Of a stretch of 64,000 nt of DNA, positions 62,315 to 64,000 are shown piece after piece. Source of the DNA: Leptospira licerasiae serovar Varillal str. VAR 010 (GTDB lineage Bacteria > Spirochaetota > Leptospiria > Leptospirales > Leptospiraceae); the NCBI RefSeq assembly GCF_000244755.1, contig NZ_AHOO02000005.1, positions 1,488,001-1,552,000 on the forward strand, given 5' to 3'. Position 1 is the first letter of the stretch; every line of letters starts with the position of its first letter. The notes under the pieces are model-generated. The model had not been told where the DNA came from. It searched no databases and saw only the letters and a program-made list of their open reading frames with translations. The position numbers and the translations under genes are program-made.

Positions 62315-62571
62315 TCCGATTCCCGAAGAACTTCTATCTCATTTTTTAATCTAAGTATCTCTTTTTTCAGATCGATCATCATCGTAAGAAGCATAATATC
62401 GATCGGATAAGGAGAAGATGCCATCACGCCTGCTTGCACTTGCAGTTTTGCGGTTCGGATCAATTCGTCAAAAATTTCCTGGTCCGGTTTACGAAGTCCT
62501 CTTCTGTATTGTCCTAGACTGGACTCGATATACTGCATTTGTCTGGAATATGGAATGACCGTCCTACCCAT
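62311..62571 (-). CDS. Small protein between RecA-like protein and polymerase
   Basis: The 86-residue protein has a basic N-terminal part (IPYSRQMQYIESSLGQYRRGLRKPDQ) and a C-terminal coiled-coil-like helix (MMIDLKKEILRLKNEIEVLRE). It overlaps both neighbours (8 bp and 4 bp), so the three genes must be translated together. The coiled coil suggests an adaptor that joins the RecA-like protein and the polymerase. Family not recognised. Confidence 0.7.
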   Translation of the reverse strand: MGRTVIPYSRQMQYIESSLGQYRRGLRKPDQEIFDELIRTAKLQVQAGVMASSPYPIDIMLLTMMIDLKKEILRLKNEIEVLRESE

Positions 62572-63211
62572 AAATAAACTCCTGTTTGGAATTCGGATCT
62601 GTTCCGATCTCGTATATAGATTTCGCTTTTCTGATCTTTAAATAAGAATGACCCTCCACTACGTTTAATTCCCAAAGATCTTCGGAAAGATCGACTAACT
62701 TAGGAAAAATTTTTTGAAAGTTGGGATGAGTGTATTTTGTGGATTCCACAAGTACAATCGGGATCTGTTTGGCGCGCATACGCTCTAATAGTAATACCAA
62801 TTTTTCCAAAAGGAAAAGACCCTCGTCGTCCTGAACATCTCCATCGAAGAATTGTTTGCAAGGAGCTAAAATGAAATAGATCGTATTCTCTTTTGTAGAA
62901 GAGTAGATCTCCCCTAAGGAGTCCAAGATTTGATAAGGAGTGAACGCTCTTTGCACCAGGATCTTTTCCAAAAGAGCTTCGGGAGAAACTCTTCTCTTTC
63001 TGGTCTCTTCCGTAATCGTGAATACGTCGAAACGAATGGCACAATCCAAATTAAAGACCTGGAAGCCGGACACCGCAAATGCGTATTCCCAGCGCAGCGC
63101 CAGTGTATAGATTCCCTGTCTTCCTGTTAAAAGCCCGACATTGTCCCTGCTCCAGCCTAGGACAGGGTGAAACAATTGGTCTTGGAAACCTTCCAGGGGA
63201 CCTAAATACAT
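62564..63211 (-). CDS. RecA/ImuA-like protein lacking a P-loop
   Basis: The 215-residue protein starts with a segment laid out like RecA-core ATPases: GLLTGRQGIYTLALRWEYAF in the Walker A position and FNLDCAIRFDVF resembling the following strand and helix. It has GRQGIYT instead of GxxGxGK[ST], so ATP binding is doubtful. A later strand ILAPCKQFF may occupy the Walker B place, and IPIVLVEST the strand after it. RecA paralogues of this kind (ImuA) act with error-prone polymerases. It heads an operon with an 86-residue protein and a PolB variant. Confidence 0.6.
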   Translation of the reverse strand: MYLGPLEGFQDQLFHPVLGWSRDNVGLLTGRQGIYTLALRWEYAFAVSGFQVFNLDCAIRFDVFTITEETRKRRVSPEALLEKILVQRAFTPYQILDSLGEIYSSTKENTIYFILAPCKQFFDGDVQDDEGLFLLEKLVLLLERMRAKQIPIVLVESTKYTHPNFQKIFPKLVDLSEDLWELNVVEGHSYLKIRKAKSIYEIGTDPNSKQEFIYG

Positions 63212-63305
63212 ATATACTATATAAATGATATGTTAAAAAATGTAAAGATATTTGGGATGTAGGAATTCCAAAAAGAGGGTTTTAGGCTCCGGGCTAGAAT
63301 GATTT

Positions 63306-63866
63306 ATGTCTTGTCTAAAAAAATTTTCCAAAATCCTTGGAGCTATGGAATCAGATCATTTCAAAACGGTCCGCGCTCGTTCTGCCGTAGATTATCTTTT
63401 TAGGACCGTTCACCAGCATCATTCTCAACTCAGCCAAATGGCGGACCAAAAAGCGAACATTCTGATCGCTGCATCTTTCGTAATACTTTCGCTCTCCTTG
63501 GGATATGTCCAAAGACCTGTATATAGAACAGGTTTACTGACTTTGATGGTATTCATCGTGATTGCCGCAATTTTAGCAATCCTTGCAGTGATGCCTACGT
63601 TCAAACAAAAAAAGAACGGCAAAGAAAACCCATTGTTTTTCGGGCATTTTGCTCCAATGAGCGAAAAGGAATTTATGGTTAAGATGGAAGAGATCGCTTT
63701 GGAAGATTCTTCTTTGTATGAGGCCTTGACTAGGGATCTATATCATTTAGGAAAATCACTCTATTTTACAAAATATAGATATTTAAGATGGAGTTATCGC
63801 TGTCTTTTAGTGGGAGTTACTTCTTCCATGATCTTAATATTCCTGGAAATTAGCGGGATTATCTAA
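63306..63866 (+). CDS. Pycsar-effector-like membrane protein (DUF5706-type)
   Basis: The 186-residue protein has the motif DYLFRTVHQHHSQLSQMADQKANILIAASFVILSLSL, split here over its N-terminal helix and first membrane segment, and a second membrane helix (about 75-95), matching the PycTM effectors of Pycsar antiphage systems. A third helix ends the protein. The start is either 63306 or the ATG at 63345 (MESDHFKT), which has ggag close by. No pyrimidine cyclase gene is in the window, so an intact Pycsar system is not shown. Confidence 0.72.
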   Translation: MSCLKKFSKILGAMESDHFKTVRARSAVDYLFRTVHQHHSQLSQMADQKANILIAASFVILSLSLGYVQRPVYRTGLLTLMVFIVIAAILAILAVMPTFKQKKNGKENPLFFGHFAPMSEKEFMVKMEEIALEDSSLYEALTRDLYHLGKSLYFTKYRYLRWSYRCLLVGVTSSMILIFLEISGII

Positions 63867-63875
63867 TATAATTCC

Positions 63876-63995
63876 ATGAAAGTATCTAAGATCTCCTTAC
63901 AAGTTGTAAACTATGGAGATCTGAAAACTTTAGAGGAAAACATAAAACTCAGTTCGGAACCATTGTTTCGTTTTTCTTTTTCTTCATTTTTTTGA
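63876..63995 (+). other. Short frame at right edge, possible 5' part of a gene
   Basis: An ATG 10 bp after the preceding stop opens a frame of 39 codons (MKVSKISLQVVNYGDLKTLE at its start) that ends in a T7 run with TGA near the window edge. If the run contained one more T the frame would stay open to the edge. It may be a frameshifted or very short gene. Unresolved. Confidence 0.25.
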
Positions 63996-64000
63996 CTAAG

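Noticed and set aside
63244..63270. Possible SOS box upstream of the RecA-like/PolB operon
   Set aside because: TTTGG and CCAAA half-sites are present, but the spacing does not fit the TTTG-N5-CAAA form expected for Leptospira LexA, so DNA-damage control cannot be claimed.

Overview
The window looks like chromosomal DNA of a Leptospira species (Spirochaetota), probably from a non-interrogans clade, since base composition appears to be near 40-43 % G+C. The reasons are an ahpC-sufB pair behind a PerR-type box, a DUF1577-like/PilZ-like protein, many small Cys lipoproteins with Leptospira-like lipoboxes, alternative complex III as the quinol oxidase module, and dispersed 'cacagag' intergenic repeats. 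This assignment rests on gene content and motifs only; no database was searched.

Layout. 1-5.3 kb: the end of a nitrous-oxide reductase cluster (nosY tail), Met/His/Cys-rich exported proteins, a membrane di-iron hydroxylase and nnrS. Two perfect TTGAT-N4-ATCAA (FNR/DNR-type) boxes point to anaerobic/NO control. 5.3-11 kb: a lipoprotein gene, then a small regulon in which an AraC regulator, an M24-fold protein and two strictosidine-synthase-like beta-propeller paralogues share a repeated upstream motif. 11-18.6 kb: signalling genes, namely a 7TM-SpoIIE phosphatase, two hybrid PAS kinases and a REC-EAL phosphodiesterase. 18.6-30.5 kb: glycosyltransferases and two sets of genes pairing tandem-rhodanese proteins with pentaheme cytochromes. 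The second set also has an outer-membrane barrel candidate and a small cytochrome-like protein without heme motifs.

30.7-48.5 kb: mostly housekeeping and envelope genes (tRNA-Leu, thioesterase, Pro-rich protein, ahpC, sufB, TPR, rlmN, GT39 transferase, M20 peptidase, LpxL-type acyltransferase, 7TM-AraC regulator, YHYH protein, MORN lipoprotein, Sco, a VapBC-type pair and an EEP-family protein). 48.9-56.8 kb: a complete actABCDEF operon (alternative complex III) plus a lipoprotein, closed by a strong terminator. 56.9-60 kb: small membrane, lipoprotein and Cys-rich genes and a PilZ-like protein with a structured leader candidate. 60-63.2 kb (minus strand): a compact operon of a RecA-like protein without a P-loop, an 86-residue protein and an unusual family-B DNA polymerase. 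63.3-64 kb: a solo Pycsar-effector-like (DUF5706-type) membrane protein.

The best candidates for undescribed systems are (i) the rhodanese/multiheme-cytochrome modules at 19.3-21.6 and 24.8-30.5 kb, possibly an envelope sulfur-redox pathway, and (ii) the RecA-like/86-aa/PolB-variant operon at 60-63.2 kb, which resembles a mutasome in organisation.
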